A stretch of DNA of 64,000 nt, taken from the NCBI RefSeq assembly GCF_030345095.1, contig NZ_CP128360.1, positions 5,952,001-6,016,000 on the forward strand, given 5' to 3'. Made by a program: the position numbers and the translations under genes. Origin of the DNA: Solwaraspora sp. WMMA2056. GTDB lineage: Bacteria > Actinomycetota > Actinomycetes > Mycobacteriales > Micromonosporaceae. The notes beneath the pieces are model-generated. The model saw nothing but the letters and a program-made list of their open reading frames with translations. It searched no databases and was not told the origin of the DNA. Below, piece by piece: positions 1 through 8,725 of this stretch (within the stretch, counting starts at the first letter, position 1; each line of letters starts with the position of its first letter).

Positions 1-125
1 AGGTCCGCCGGCGCGGGCACCACCCGGCTCACGGTACGCAACGCGCCAGGCCGGCGCGGCAGTTCCCGGGTATCGAGAACGAGCGGCGACCTGGGGTTGA
101 GTTGGTTCGACGAGTGATTGCGCAT
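1..125 (-). CDS. DUF177 (YceD) family protein, 5' end only
   Basis: Only the first 41 codons are in the window; the gene runs off the left edge. Reading from the ATG at 125, the residues include LDTRELPRRPGALRTVSRVV, which resembles the N-terminus of actinobacterial DUF177/YceD proteins. That family sits next to rpmF (ribosomal protein L32) and is tied to 23S rRNA or ribosome assembly. A GGAG motif lies about nine bases upstream of the ATG. The neighbour upstream on the same strand is the DivIVA-like gene, the order known from Streptomyces (coaD, DivIVA-like, DUF177, rpmF, rnc), so rpmF probably lies just outside the window. Family assignment from a fragment is reasonable but not certain. Confidence 0.7.
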   Translation of the reverse strand, partial: MRNHSSNQLNPRSPLVLDTRELPRRPGALRTVSRVVPAPAD

Positions 126-256
126 AGTCAGACTCCGGCCTGGTAGAGGCCGACAAAGTAGGTTACCCGAGCGGCGGTGGCAACGTCGAATCGGGCCGCC
201 GCTCCGTCGCTGCCGGGCCAGGCCCGCCACCTGGCGGGTACGGCGCGACGACAGGT

Positions 257-763
257 CTAGAACGGCAGCGGCCGATCACCTTCCTCGCCGCCGGCGAAGG
301 TGCCGATCTCCCGCAGCGCGTGCATCTTGTCGCGGCCGCGTTCGATCGAGGCCAGCGCCCGGGTCAGGAACTGCTCGAAGTTCGCCAGCGCGGTGTCGAC
401 GTAGTCGTCGACCTCGGCCCGAAGCCGCTGCGCCTCGGCGCGTGCCTCGGCGACGATGCGGGCGCCCTCGTGCTCGGCGGAGACGGTGATCTCGTTGACC
501 GAGACCAGCCGGGCGTGTTCCGCCTCACCCTCGCTGATGATCCGGTCGGCCTCCCGCTTGCCGGCCTCCATGATCTTGTCCCGCTCCTCCAGCAGCGCGG
601 CGGCCCGTCGGATGTCACCTGGCAGCTCGGCCCGCAACTGGTCAAGCACACCGATCATCTCGGCCCGGTCGAGCATGCAGTTGTTCCGGGACATCGGCAC
701 CGCCCGCGCGGTCTCCACCATCGCGATGATCTCATCGATGCGGTCGAACGGATCCACCAGCAT
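257..763 (-). CDS. DivIVA-like coiled-coil cell-division initiation protein
   Basis: A 168-residue protein starting MLVDPFDRIDEIIAMVETAR. The ATG at 763 has GGAG a few bases upstream. Almost the whole chain from about residue 45 to 150 is Ala/Glu/Arg-rich heptad sequence typical of a long coiled coil, with no membrane segment or catalytic motif. Proteins of this kind between coaD and DUF177/rpmF are usually named cell division initiation protein or DivIVA-related, and some databases call them ATP synthase subunit B-like because of the coiled coil. The N-terminus is a short hydrophobic/charged segment that could be a membrane-curvature or partner-binding head. Role inferred from coiled coil and synteny only. 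Confidence 0.65.
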   Translation of the reverse strand: MLVDPFDRIDEIIAMVETARAVPMSRNNCMLDRAEMIGVLDQLRAELPGDIRRAAALLEERDKIMEAGKREADRIISEGEAEHARLVSVNEITVSAEHEGARIVAEARAEAQRLRAEVDDYVDTALANFEQFLTRALASIERGRDKMHALREIGTFAGGEEGDRPLPF

Positions 764-960
764 CTCACTCCCTGTTGTCGGCGGGTCGACCCAACATGAT
801 GTCAAGGCCGGGCCAGGACGTCATCATCGCAACAGCCGGACCGGTCGGCGTTTCGTCAATGATGCGATTCCGGCGCCGGGCGGTCCATCCCCGCCCCCGG
901 CCCGGCGCGTCGCCCGCCCCTCGGCGCGGTCAGCTCGGCGCCGCCGGGCCCACCGGATCG

Positions 961-1455
961 TCAGTTCGGCGCCGCCGGCGGGGTCGTCACCCGGGCGATC
1001 AGCCGGTCGTACACCACGTCAGGCAGGTGGGCCGACACGTCGCCACCCCACTTGGCGACCTCCTTGACCAGGCTGGAGGAGAGGAACGAGTACAGCGGGT
1101 TCGTCGGCATGAACAGGGTCTCCACGCCGGCCAGGCCGATGTTCATCTGGGCCATCTGCAACTCGTAGTCGAAGTCACTGACCGCGCGCAGCCCCTTGAC
1201 CACCACCTCGGCCTGCTGGGTCCGACAGAAGTCGACCAGCAGCCCCCGGAACGACGCCACCCGCACGTTGCGGTACGTCGACGTGACCTCGTTGAGCATC
1301 GATATCCGTTCATCGATGGTGAACAGCCCCGCCTTGGACTGATTGATCAGCACACCCACGATGACCTCGTCGAACAGCCGGCTGGCCCGGCCGATGATGT
1401 CGAGGTGACCGTTGGTGACCGGGTCGAACGAGCCGGGGCACACCGCGCGTCTCAT
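961..1455 (-). CDS. coaD: Pantetheine-phosphate adenylyltransferase
   Basis: A 164-residue protein that adenylylates 4'-phosphopantetheine to dephospho-CoA, the penultimate step of coenzyme A synthesis in the cytosol. The nucleotidyltransferase signature is visible: PGSFDPVTNGHLDII near residues 7-20 (the H/T-x-G-H site is TNGH at 14-17), and LSSSLVKEVAKWGG near residue 130 supplies the second ATP-binding motif (ISSS/T type). Length is normal for CoaD. The ATG at 1455 lies within the end of rsmD, with an ATGA overlap (1452-1455), so the two are translationally coupled. The rsmD-coaD pair is widespread in bacteria. Confidence 0.95.
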   Translation of the reverse strand: MRRAVCPGSFDPVTNGHLDIIGRASRLFDEVIVGVLINQSKAGLFTIDERISMLNEVTSTYRNVRVASFRGLLVDFCRTQQAEVVVKGLRAVSDFDYELQMAQMNIGLAGVETLFMPTNPLYSFLSSSLVKEVAKWGGDVSAHLPDVVYDRLIARVTTPPAAPN

Positions 1456-2015
1456 GATCGCCGACCGTACCAAAGCATGGTCTCGCCGTACCGTCGCCCG
1501 CGTTCGGCAGTGATGCCTTCCACCCAGCTCAGTGCCGGCCCACGGGTCGACCGCTCGACCACGACCACCGCCTGCGGGGCGAGCCAGCCACCGGTGACCA
1601 GGCGGGTCAGCACCGTCTGCAGCTCGGCGTCGGTCACCGCGTACGGCGGGTCGGCGAAGACCACGTCGTAGCCGGGCCCCGCCGGCGGCTCGGCCAGCAC
1701 GGTGGCGACCTTGGCGGTGACCAACCGGGCGTCGGCGGCGGCGCGCAACGCGGCGATGTTGTCCCGGATGGTGCGGGCCGCGCGCGGCGCCGACTCCACC
1801 AGCAGTACGTGGGACGCGCCACGTGACAGCGCCTCCAGCCCCACCGCGCCGCTGCCGGCGTAGAGGTCGGCGACCCGCGCTCCGGCCAGCTCGGTCATCG
1901 CGTCGAGTGCACTGAACAACGCTTCCCGTACCCGGTCGGAGGTGGGGCGGGTCTGCTCGCCGGGTGGCGCGGCGATGCGCCGGCCGCCGTACCGGCCCGC
2001 GATGATCCGGGTCAT
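1452..2015 (-). CDS. rsmD: 16S rRNA (guanine966-N2)-methyltransferase RsmD
   Basis: A 187-residue SAM-dependent methyltransferase acting on G966 of 16S rRNA during small-subunit assembly. The N-terminal MTRIIAGRYGGRRIAAPPG and RPTSDRVREALFSAL are characteristic of RsmD. The SAM-binding motif is DLYAGSGAVG (residues 50-59) and the catalytic DPPY is at 122-125. Length is standard. Its stop overlaps the coaD start. In related genomes recG follows directly upstream; here a 1.65-kb segment carrying a surface-protein gene separates them. Confidence 0.95.
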   Translation of the reverse strand: MTRIIAGRYGGRRIAAPPGEQTRPTSDRVREALFSALDAMTELAGARVADLYAGSGAVGLEALSRGASHVLLVESAPRAARTIRDNIAALRAAADARLVTAKVATVLAEPPAGPGYDVVFADPPYAVTDAELQTVLTRLVTGGWLAPQAVVVVERSTRGPALSWVEGITAERGRRYGETMLWYGRRS

Positions 2016-2407
2016 GGGCGGCGGACTCCTGCGGCACCGGGTGCGGTCATGTCCCGGACGCTAGCTGATCCTCCGTACCGGCATCGAATCCGACCAGAAA
2101 GACACTTTGGAGTCGCTGACCAGCGTCGACAACTGTTGCAGGGGTGACGGTTGAGGCGAGAAAAACTACCCTTGCCGCCAAGGAACAGCACGTTGCGTAT
2201 ATCGATTGTCTCGACTCGACAACATCATCCTTAGCTTGTCCTGTGGGTCACCACGGCACTTCAGGAGCCGCTAAGGTCTGGCGCTGTACCGGTGGGACAC
2301 GCCGGTCGCACGATGCGGGGAGTCGTCGCACCAGCCACCAGTCAGTAATTTTCCAGCGGGTGGTCCGCCCCTGCACCGTGCCCTGAACCCCTCACTCAGG
2401 AGTACGT
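2016..2407. other. Intergenic region between divergent rsmD and surface-protein gene
   Basis: About 390 bases with no convincing coding sequence. The only sizeable open frame (about 2144-2386, plus strand) has no ribosome binding site and an atypical composition. The stretch is richer in A+T than its surroundings (for example around 2090-2240) and must contain promoters for both divergent genes. No clear -35/-10 pair stands out enough to report. Confidence 0.5.
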
Positions 2408-3403
2408 GTGAACCGTCTGAAGTCTCCGCTTCGGCGCGCCCTGGCCATCGCGGCCGGCGCGACGATCGGCCTGGTCGGCGCGGTGGCCCTGGCCGCCACC
2501 CCCGCCAGCGCCCACCACCCCATCCCGGTCGGCCTGCCGGTCTGCAAGACGGCGGATGGCGACTGGAAGATCGTCTGGAAGGTCTGGAACAGCGAGCGGA
2601 ACCTCGCCGCGACGCTGACCGAGGTCTCGACCGACCCGGCGGAGACCGAGATCACCGGTGAGATCTTCGTCGGCGCGGAACTGCCCACCGGCTCGGACGG
2701 GATTCGCGGCGAGCAGATGATCCCGTCCGAGATCACCAACGTGACCCTGACGGTGACCGCCGAGTGGCTCCGCGTCCGACCCCGGAAGACCGAGGTCGTC
2801 ACGCAGACCGTCACCAGCGCCCCGGTGAAGAAGCCGAAGCTGCTGAAGCTGCTGCCGATGTGTGCCGAGCCGACTCCGAGCCCGACCGTCGAACCGACCG
2901 TCGAACCGACCGTCGAACCGACCGTTGAGCCGACCGTCGAACCGAGCAGCGACCCGAGCCCGACCGCGCCGGTCACGCCGGAGCCGACCGAGCCGCCGGT
3001 GGTGGAGCCAAGCGAGCCCGAGGGCATCATCGAGTCCACCTGCGACCAGCTGATCTTCACGATCAACAACCCGGAGGACGGCGAGACCGTCACCGTCGAC
3101 TTCGTGCCGAACGAGGGCGACACGCTCACCGTCACCGTCGGTCCCGGCGAGTCCGGAGTGGCCGAGTTCGACGCGTTCGAGGGCCTTGAGGTCACCCCGG
3201 TCGTCGAGGGCTTCGAGGACGAGTCCGAGGCCTTCGCCTGGGAGCTGCCGGAGGACTGTGACACCGGCGGCGAGGGCGGCGGCGAGCTGCCGGTCACCGG
3301 TGCCGCCGCAGGCGGGATCGCCGCTGGCGCCGTCGCGCTGCTGGCCCTCGGTGGCGGGCTGTTCTACCTGGCGCGCCGTCGGCGGGTCACCTTCACCGCC
3401 TGA
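2408..3403 (+). CDS. LPXTG-type cell-wall-anchored surface protein
   Basis: A 331-residue secreted protein. A basic N-terminus and hydrophobic stretch end at an Ala-Ser-Ala signal-peptidase site near residue 35. The mature part has a domain of roughly 120 residues, then a Pro/Thr/Glu-rich wall-spanning linker containing a TVEP repeat, then a second acidic domain with two cysteines. The C-terminus carries the sortase signal in order: LPVTG at residues 294-298, a hydrophobic helix, and a short RRRR tail. It should therefore be linked to the cell wall by a housekeeping sortase. The GTG at 2408 is preceded by AGGAG at about 2398. Function of the globular parts is unknown. It is flanked by rsmD and recG, which are normally adjacent, so it looks like an insertion. 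Confidence 0.85.
   Translation: MNRLKSPLRRALAIAAGATIGLVGAVALAATPASAHHPIPVGLPVCKTADGDWKIVWKVWNSERNLAATLTEVSTDPAETEITGEIFVGAELPTGSDGIRGEQMIPSEITNVTLTVTAEWLRVRPRKTEVVTQTVTSAPVKKPKLLKLLPMCAEPTPSPTVEPTVEPTVEPTVEPTVEPSSDPSPTAPVTPEPTEPPVVEPSEPEGIIESTCDQLIFTINNPEDGETVTVDFVPNEGDTLTVTVGPGESGVAEFDAFEGLEVTPVVEGFEDESEAFAWELPEDCDTGGEGGGELPVTGAAAGGIAAGAVALLALGGGLFYLARRRRVTFTA
2885..2944 (+). repeat. Five tandem 12-bp repeats in the surface-protein linker
   Basis: The unit ACCGTCGAACCG occurs five times head to tail (the fourth copy has two substitutions). It encodes the repeated tetrapeptide TVEP in the wall-spanning linker. Such repeats can change copy number by slippage and so alter linker length. Confidence 0.95.
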
Positions 3404-3453
3404 GTCCGGCCCACCGGGTCGTGACTGACTGACAGCCACCCCCGCACCACCCC

Positions 3454-3495
3454 GCGGAAGGGCGCCGACCATCCCCCCGGTCGGCGCCCTTCCGC
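3454..3495 (+). terminator. Hairpin terminator after the surface-protein gene
   Basis: Perfect 17-bp inverted repeat (GCGGAAGGGCGCCGACC at 3454-3470 and its complement at 3479-3495) with an 8-base loop, 50 bases after the stop of the surface-protein gene. There is no U tract, as is common in high-GC actinomycetes. Confidence 0.85.
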
Positions 3496-3553
3496 TTGCC
3501 CCGCCCCGGATCGCGAACCTGTCAGGTAGTCCGTGATCGCGACACCCCGCCTT

Positions 3554-3633
3554 CATGATCGCGACGATCTTGCAATTGTCGATAACATTTGCCCTTTTTG
3601 TCCCACGATAAGCGCAAGATCGTCGCGATCATG
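3554..3633. repeat. Dispersed hairpin element, copy 1
   Basis: Perfect 20-bp inverted repeat, CATGATCGCGACGATCTTGC at 3554-3573 and its complement at 3614-3633, with a 40-base AT-richer loop. The inner 64 bases (3562-3625) match, in inverted orientation, the element at 31714-31777 at 54 of 64 positions by my hand alignment. It lies between two convergent genes (surface protein and recG) and may also act as the recG terminator. See the second copy and the finding on this element. Confidence 0.85.
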
Positions 3634-3668
3634 GGCGGCGGGGCGGTGGTGGGGAGGGTGAAGGCGGG

Positions 3669-5927
3669 TCAGCCCTTTTCGAGGTACTCGGCGCGTTCGG
3701 CGTCGACCAAGGTGTCGACCGAGGCCGCCAGCGCCGGATACCGGTCCAGCTGCGGATCGTCGTCGAGCAGCGTGATCGCCTCGGCCCTGGCCTGCCCGAT
3801 CAGCTCGGCGTCACGCAGCAGCGACAGCAGCCGCAGATGGGAGCGGCGGCCCGACTGGGTGGCGCCCAGGACGTCGCCTTCGCGGCGCTGCTCCAGGTCA
3901 AGCTCGGCCAGGCGGAACCCGTCGGTGGTCGACGCGACCGCGTCCAACCGTTCGCGGGCCGGCGTACCCTCGGCGGCGTCGGTGACCAGCAGGCACAGCC
4001 CGGCCGCCGAGCCCCGGCCGACCCGACCGCGCAGCTGGTGCAGCTGCGACACCCCGAACCGGTCGGCGTCCAGCACGATCATCACGGTGGCGTTCGGCAC
4101 GTTCACCCCGACCTCGACGACCGTCGTGGCGACCAGCACGTCGACGTCACCGGCGGCGAAGGAACGCATCACCGCGTCCTTGGCGTCGGCCGGCAGCCGG
4201 CCGTGCAGCATCTCGATCCGCAGCCCGTGCAGCGGCCCCTCAGCCAGCAGCGGCATCACCTCGGTCACCGCCAACGGGGACCGTCGGGCACCGGGGTCGC
4301 CGCTGGCGGCGGGATCCTCGCCGGACGGCTCCTCGTCGACGCCGGATCCGCCGGCCCCGGACCCTGCTGCGGCCCCGGACCCTGCGGCGTCGCCGATGCG
4401 CGGGCAGACCACGTACGCCTGATGGCCGGCGGCGACCTCCTCACGGACCCGCCGCCAGGCGCGTTCCAGGAATGCCGGCTTCTCTGCGGCCGGCACCACG
4501 TGCGAGGCGATCGGCGACCGGCCGCCGGGCAGCTGGGTGAGCGCGGAGACCTCCAGGTCGCCGTAGACGGTCATCGCGACCGTGCGCGGGATCGGGGTCG
4601 CGGTCATCACCAGCACGTGCGGCGGCTGCTCGGCCTTGGCCCGCAGCGCGTCCCGTTGCTCCACCCCGAACCGGTGCTGCTCGTCGACGACGACCAGGCC
4701 AAGGTCGGCGAAGTCGACGCCCTCGTACAGCAGGGCGTGGGTGCCGATCACGATGCCGGCGCGGCCGGCGCGGACCTCGTCGAGGGCGGCCCGGCGCGCG
4801 GCCGCGCCAAGCGAGCCGGTGACCAGCGTCACCCGGGTGCCGGCAGGATCACCGTCCAGCTCGCCGGCCCGGCCCAGCGGGCCCAGGAGTTCCTGGATGC
4901 CCCGGTGGTGCTGGGCGGCGAGCACCTCGGTCGGGGCGAGCAGCGCCGCCTGCCCACCGGCGTCGACGACCTGCAGCATCGCCCGTACCGCGCAGACCGT
5001 CTTGCCGGAGCCGACCTCGCCCTGCAGCAGCCGGTGCATCGGGTGCGCGGCGGACAGATCGGCGGCGATCTCCTCGCCGATGCGCCGCTGACCGTCGGTC
5101 AGCTCGTACGGCAGGCGGGCGTCGAAGGCGGCGAGCAGGCCGGCGTCGGTGCGGGGCCGGGGCCGCGCCGGCCAGTCGGCGGCGCGCAGCTTGCGCTGCA
5201 CCAACGTCAGCTGTACGGCGAACGCCTCGTCCCACTTGAGTCTCCGGCGGGCCTGGAACAGCTCGACGTCGCTGGCCGGGCGGTGGATCTGCCGCAACGC
5301 CGGGTGCAGCCCGAGCAGGTTGCGGCTGGCCCGTACCGCCGCCGGCATCGGATCTTCAGGTGGGGTGAGTACGTCCAGCACGGTGCGGACGCAGCGGGCG
5401 ATCACCCAGGTCGGTACGGCGGCCGCCGCCGGGTAGACCGGGATCAGCGCCCCGGCGAACTCCTCCACGCCCTCCTCGGCGGCCACCTCGCCGTCGGCGG
5501 CACCGTCGCCGAGCAGTACGTACTCGGGGCCGTTGAGTTGGCGTACCCCCCGGAACTCGGTGACCTTGCCGGCGAACAGCCCCCAGCGGCCCGGTTTCAG
5601 GTCCCGTTCGCGCCACGCCTGGTTGCCGAAGAAGGTCAACGTGAGGGTGCCGCCGGCGCCGTCCTCGACGACGACTTCGAGCAGTTTGCCGCGCCGTTGG
5701 CGCATCGGCCGTACGGTGGTCCGCCGCACCTGGCCCAGGACGGTGACCTGCTCCCCCACCTCCAGCGAGCGGATGTCGGTGTGTTCGCCGCGCTGGTCGT
5801 AGCGGCGCGGGAAGTGGTAGAGCAGGTCGCCGACGGTGTGCAGGTCGAGGTGGTCGGCCATCGCCTTGGCGGTCTTCGCGCCGAGGTTGACCGTCAGCGG
5901 AGTGTCCATCGTGCATGGCTGCGTCAT
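3669..5927 (-). CDS. recG: ATP-dependent DNA helicase RecG
   Basis: A 752-residue helicase that regresses stalled replication forks and processes branched recombination intermediates. The N-terminal wedge/OB region begins around residue 15 (GAKTAKAMADHLDLHTVGDLLYHFPRRYD, cited in part). The helicase core shows Walker A in LLQGEVGSGKTV, the DEQH box in VVVDEQHRFGVEQRD, and the later motif HQLRGRVGRG. A Gly/Ala/Ser-rich insertion of about 45 residues follows YVVCPRIGDA within the second helicase lobe, common in actinobacterial RecG. The start at 5927 was taken; MDTPLTVNLGAK, a few codons in, is an alternative. The DAK2 gene lies just upstream on the same strand, a conserved pairing. Confidence 0.95.
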   Translation of the reverse strand: MTQPCTMDTPLTVNLGAKTAKAMADHLDLHTVGDLLYHFPRRYDQRGEHTDIRSLEVGEQVTVLGQVRRTTVRPMRQRRGKLLEVVVEDGAGGTLTLTFFGNQAWRERDLKPGRWGLFAGKVTEFRGVRQLNGPEYVLLGDGAADGEVAAEEGVEEFAGALIPVYPAAAAVPTWVIARCVRTVLDVLTPPEDPMPAAVRASRNLLGLHPALRQIHRPASDVELFQARRRLKWDEAFAVQLTLVQRKLRAADWPARPRPRTDAGLLAAFDARLPYELTDGQRRIGEEIAADLSAAHPMHRLLQGEVGSGKTVCAVRAMLQVVDAGGQAALLAPTEVLAAQHHRGIQELLGPLGRAGELDGDPAGTRVTLVTGSLGAAARRAALDEVRAGRAGIVIGTHALLYEGVDFADLGLVVVDEQHRFGVEQRDALRAKAEQPPHVLVMTATPIPRTVAMTVYGDLEVSALTQLPGGRSPIASHVVPAAEKPAFLERAWRRVREEVAAGHQAYVVCPRIGDAAGSGAAAGSGAGGSGVDEEPSGEDPAASGDPGARRSPLAVTEVMPLLAEGPLHGLRIEMLHGRLPADAKDAVMRSFAAGDVDVLVATTVVEVGVNVPNATVMIVLDADRFGVSQLHQLRGRVGRGSAAGLCLLVTDAAEGTPARERLDAVASTTDGFRLAELDLEQRREGDVLGATQSGRRSHLRLLSLLRDAELIGQARAEAITLLDDDPQLDRYPALAASVDTLVDAERAEYLEKG

Positions 5928-5949
5928 CCGGCCCCCAACAACAGGTGTG

Positions 5950-7623
5950 TCATTCGATCCCGACCAGCAGCGGGAAGTGCGGCTGCCCGCCGACGACGGT
6001 GTGCACCTCGACGAACGGCCAGTGGCGGGCCAGGTGGGCGGTGAGCGCGTCGGCGAGACCGTCGGGGGCCTGCGCGCCGAGGATCAGGGTGGCCAGCTCC
6101 CCGCCGCCGCCGAGCAGCTGGTCGAGCAGGTTGCGGCAGGTGCCGGCCAGGTCGGTGCCGATCAGCAGCACCTCGCCCTCGACCAGGGCGAGGACGTCAC
6201 CGGGGCGGCAACGGCCGGCGACGGTGAGCGCCTCACGGGCGGCGAAGCAGACCTCGGCGTACCGGCAGGCACCGGCGGCCTCGGCCATCGCGATGACGTC
6301 GTCGGCGAAGCGGCGCTGCGGGTCGCGGACCGCGAGCGCGGCGAGGGCCTGCGCCGGTGACCGGGTCGGTACGACGGCGACGGTGACCCCGCCGGATTCG
6401 GCCTCGCGGGCGGCGAGGGCGGCGACGGCCTGGGTGTCCGGGTCGTTGGGCAGCACCACGACTTCGGTGGCGCCGGTGGCGCGGACGGCGGCGAGGAGTT
6501 CGGCGGTGGACGGGGAGCCGCCGACGGCCACGGCGCCTTCGCCGGTGAACAGGGCGGCGAGGCCGTCGCCGGCGGCGACCACGACCGTGGCGCGGCCGGG
6601 CGCGGCCGGCCGCGCGGCTGTGGATGGGGCCGGCGGCGCGACTGTGGTCGGGGCGGGCGGCGCGGTCTGGTCGGCGAAGCGGGTGACCGAGATCTGGTAC
6701 GGCCGACCGGCGACGACGCCGGCCTCGATGGCGGCACCGATGTCGTCGACGTGCACGTGTACGTTCCATACCGGAGGGTCGTCGCCGCTGCCGACGACGA
6801 CCAGCGAGTCGCCGATGCCGGCCAGGGTGGCGCGCAGCCGGTCGACGGCGTCGGCGGGCGCTTCGAGCAGGTACTGCACCTCGTAGGCGTACTCGTCGGA
6901 ACCGGTCTCGCGGGCGGTGACCGGCTCGCGGACGGGGCGCGGCGACGGGTCGGCGGGCGCGGGGCGCGGTGGCGGGTCGACATCGGCGTTGCCGGCGCCG
7001 GCCACCACGGCGGCCAGGGCGTCGAGCAGCAGGCACAGGCCCCGGCCACCGGCGTCGACCACGCCGGCGCGGGCCAGCGCCGGCAGCTGGGTCGGGGTGG
7101 CGGCGAGGGCGTCGCGGGCGGCCGACGCGGCGGCCCGTACCACGGTGGGAAGGTCGTCGGAGCCGGTCCGGTCGGCGGCCCGCGCGGCCGCGGCTACCAC
7201 GGTGAGCACGGTTCCCTCGACCGGGCGGGCGACCGCCGCGTAGGCGGCCTCGGCGGCGGCGGTCAGCGCCCCGGCGAGGGCCCGGCCGCGCACCACGGCG
7301 GTGTCGGTGAGCGCGTCGGCGATGCCGCGCAGGATCTGCGACACGATCACCCCGGAGTTGCCCCGGGCACCGAGCAGCGCGCCCCGGGCCATCAGCCGCA
7401 GCACCCGCCCGTGCGAGGTCTGCTCGCCCTCGGAGGAGTTGTCCAGGTCCAGGGCGAGGGCGTGCTGCGCCGAGGTGAGGGTGAGGACCAGGTTGGTGCC
7501 GGTGTCACCGTCGGGCACCGGGTAGACGTTGAGCGCGTCGATCTCGCCCTGGTGGCGGCGCAGGGCGGCCAGCCCATCCGCGCACCACCGCCGGACGGCG
7601 GCGGCGTCGAGGATGTCCAGCAC
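5950..7623 (-). CDS. DAK2-domain protein (YloV/FakA-type)
   Basis: A 557-residue protein. The N-terminal DAK2 (DhaL-like) domain carries the nucleotide-binding signature NVYPVPDGDTGTNLVLTL near residue 25 and GARGNSGVIVSQILRG near residue 80. A DegV-like/DUF1949-type C-terminal half follows after a Pro-rich linker around residue 200. In Firmicutes the homologue FakA phosphorylates fatty acids bound to FakB; whether the actinobacterial protein does the same is not established. The GTG at 7623 (VLDILDAAAVRRW) was chosen because the homology begins there. Placement between rpmB and recG matches the conserved rpmB-dak-recG neighbourhood. Confidence 0.85.
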   Translation of the reverse strand: MLDILDAAAVRRWCADGLAALRRHQGEIDALNVYPVPDGDTGTNLVLTLTSAQHALALDLDNSSEGEQTSHGRVLRLMARGALLGARGNSGVIVSQILRGIADALTDTAVVRGRALAGALTAAAEAAYAAVARPVEGTVLTVVAAAARAADRTGSDDLPTVVRAAASAARDALAATPTQLPALARAGVVDAGGRGLCLLLDALAAVVAGAGNADVDPPPRPAPADPSPRPVREPVTARETGSDEYAYEVQYLLEAPADAVDRLRATLAGIGDSLVVVGSGDDPPVWNVHVHVDDIGAAIEAGVVAGRPYQISVTRFADQTAPPAPTTVAPPAPSTAARPAAPGRATVVVAAGDGLAALFTGEGAVAVGGSPSTAELLAAVRATGATEVVVLPNDPDTQAVAALAAREAESGGVTVAVVPTRSPAQALAALAVRDPQRRFADDVIAMAEAAGACRYAEVCFAAREALTVAGRCRPGDVLALVEGEVLLIGTDLAGTCRNLLDQLLGGGGELATLILGAQAPDGLADALTAHLARHWPFVEVHTVVGGQPHFPLLVGIE

Positions 7624-7854
7624 GGCGCTGAGCCTACTGGGGCCGGCCGACAGCCGCCGCGAAGACGACGCCGGGGACGACACCGGGCCGGCGCCTTGCC
7701 GGTGCCAGGCGCGGGGTGCGGCGCTGGCGGACGTACGGCGTCGGGGGCGATTGGTCGGCGGCCGGGCCGATCGGGTAACCTGAGCAGGTTGTCTGGGCGT
7801 ACCGTGTCCCAGCGACCGGCGACCTGATGAACGACAAATCCCCAGGAGTATCCC

Positions 7855-8049
7855 GTGGCTAGCGTGTGCGACGTCTGTGGCAAGGGGCCGGGCTTCGGTC
7901 ACAACGTGCCGTGGTCGAAGAAGAAGACCAACCGCCGGTGGAACCCGAACATCCAGACGGTGCGCACCCCGGCCGGTGGCGGCAACACCCGCAAGGTGAA
8001 CGCCTGCACCTCCTGCCTGAAGGCCGGCAAGGTGGTCCGGGGCGCCTGA
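7855..8049 (+). CDS. rpmB: 50S ribosomal protein L28
   Basis: A 64-residue ribosomal protein with the zinc-binding form of the family: Cys5-x2-Cys8 (CDVCGKGPGFGHNV) and Cys51-x2-Cys54 (CTSCLKAGKV). Lysine/arginine-rich between them. The GTG at 7855 has AGGAG six bases upstream. Actinomycetes often keep a second, zinc-free L28 elsewhere that replaces this one under zinc limitation; no Zur site is evident here. It faces away from the DAK2/recG pair and is followed by a strong terminator. Confidence 0.97.
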   Translation: MASVCDVCGKGPGFGHNVPWSKKKTNRRWNPNIQTVRTPAGGGNTRKVNACTSCLKAGKVVRGA

Positions 8050-8076
8050 GCGCGCCACCCGCGATCCGACACTTCC

Positions 8077-8110
8077 GTAGCCGCCGGACCCACCCGGGTC
8101 CGGCGGCTAC
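8077..8110 (+). terminator. rpmB terminator hairpin
   Basis: Perfect 15-bp stem (GTAGCCGCCGGACCC at 8077-8091, complement at 8096-8110) with a 4-base loop, 28 bases after the rpmB stop. It also faces the end of the GNAT gene and may work in both directions. Confidence 0.85.
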
Positions 8111-8175
8111 GTCTGTCACCGACCGAGTCTGTCACCGCCTGACCGGTGCGGGTCGACCGCTCGACGGTGTCCGGG

Positions 8176-8670
8176 TCACCAGTCGCTGGTGAGCACCCGG
8201 CCGAAGGAGAGGCAGCCCGGCGAGTCCCGGTAGTAGCCGAAGTTGGGGATCCGGGCGTACCCGCAGCTGCGGTAGAGCGCGATCGCCTCGGGCTGCTTGT
8301 CGCCGCACTCCAGGATGACCCTACGACGGCCCTGGCCGGCGGCGGAGCGTTCGACGGCGGCGAGCAGCGCCCGCGCCACACCCCGGCCACGGGCGGCGTC
8401 GGTGACGTACATCCGCTTCAGTTCGGCGTCCTCGCCGGAGGTGCCGTGGCTGCGCCAGCCGGCGCAGCCGACCGCCTGCCCGTCGAGGTGGGCGAGGAGG
8501 AACGCCCCGCCGGGCGGGTCGAAGTGGGCCGGGTCGACCGGGGTGTCGTCGCCGCTGCCGCCGTACCGGACACCCAGGTCGGCCAGGGCAGCGGTGACCA
8601 GGCGTTGCGCGACGGAGTCGGTGAAGCGGACCCGGCGGATCTCGACGCCGGTGGAGAGCAGTTCAGTCAC
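8176..8670 (-). CDS. GNAT-family N-acetyltransferase
   Basis: A 164-residue GNAT protein. The acetyl-CoA-binding motif A is clear: LKRMYVTDAARGRGVARALLAAVE (Q/RxxGxG/A pattern RGRGVA), followed by ILECGDKQPEAIALYRSCGY, the usual motif B region. The GTG start at 8670 (TELLSTGVEIRRVRF) is taken because the domain begins there. The acetylated substrate cannot be predicted. It is convergent with rpmB and upstream of thiL on the same strand, but separated from it by a repeat tract, so it is probably not in the same operon. Confidence 0.85.
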   Translation of the reverse strand: MTELLSTGVEIRRVRFTDSVAQRLVTAALADLGVRYGGSGDDTPVDPAHFDPPGGAFLLAHLDGQAVGCAGWRSHGTSGEDAELKRMYVTDAARGRGVARALLAAVERSAAGQGRRRVILECGDKQPEAIALYRSCGYARIPNFGYYRDSPGCLSFGRVLTSDW

Positions 8671-8725
8671 GGGTAAAGGGTAGTGCGACCGGCGAGCGGT
8701 GCCCTCGGCGCACGTCGACGGCGGG

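Noticed and set aside
2144..2386. 80-codon plus-strand open frame upstream of the surface-protein gene.
   Set aside because: No ribosome binding site, odd amino-acid composition, and in the promoter region.
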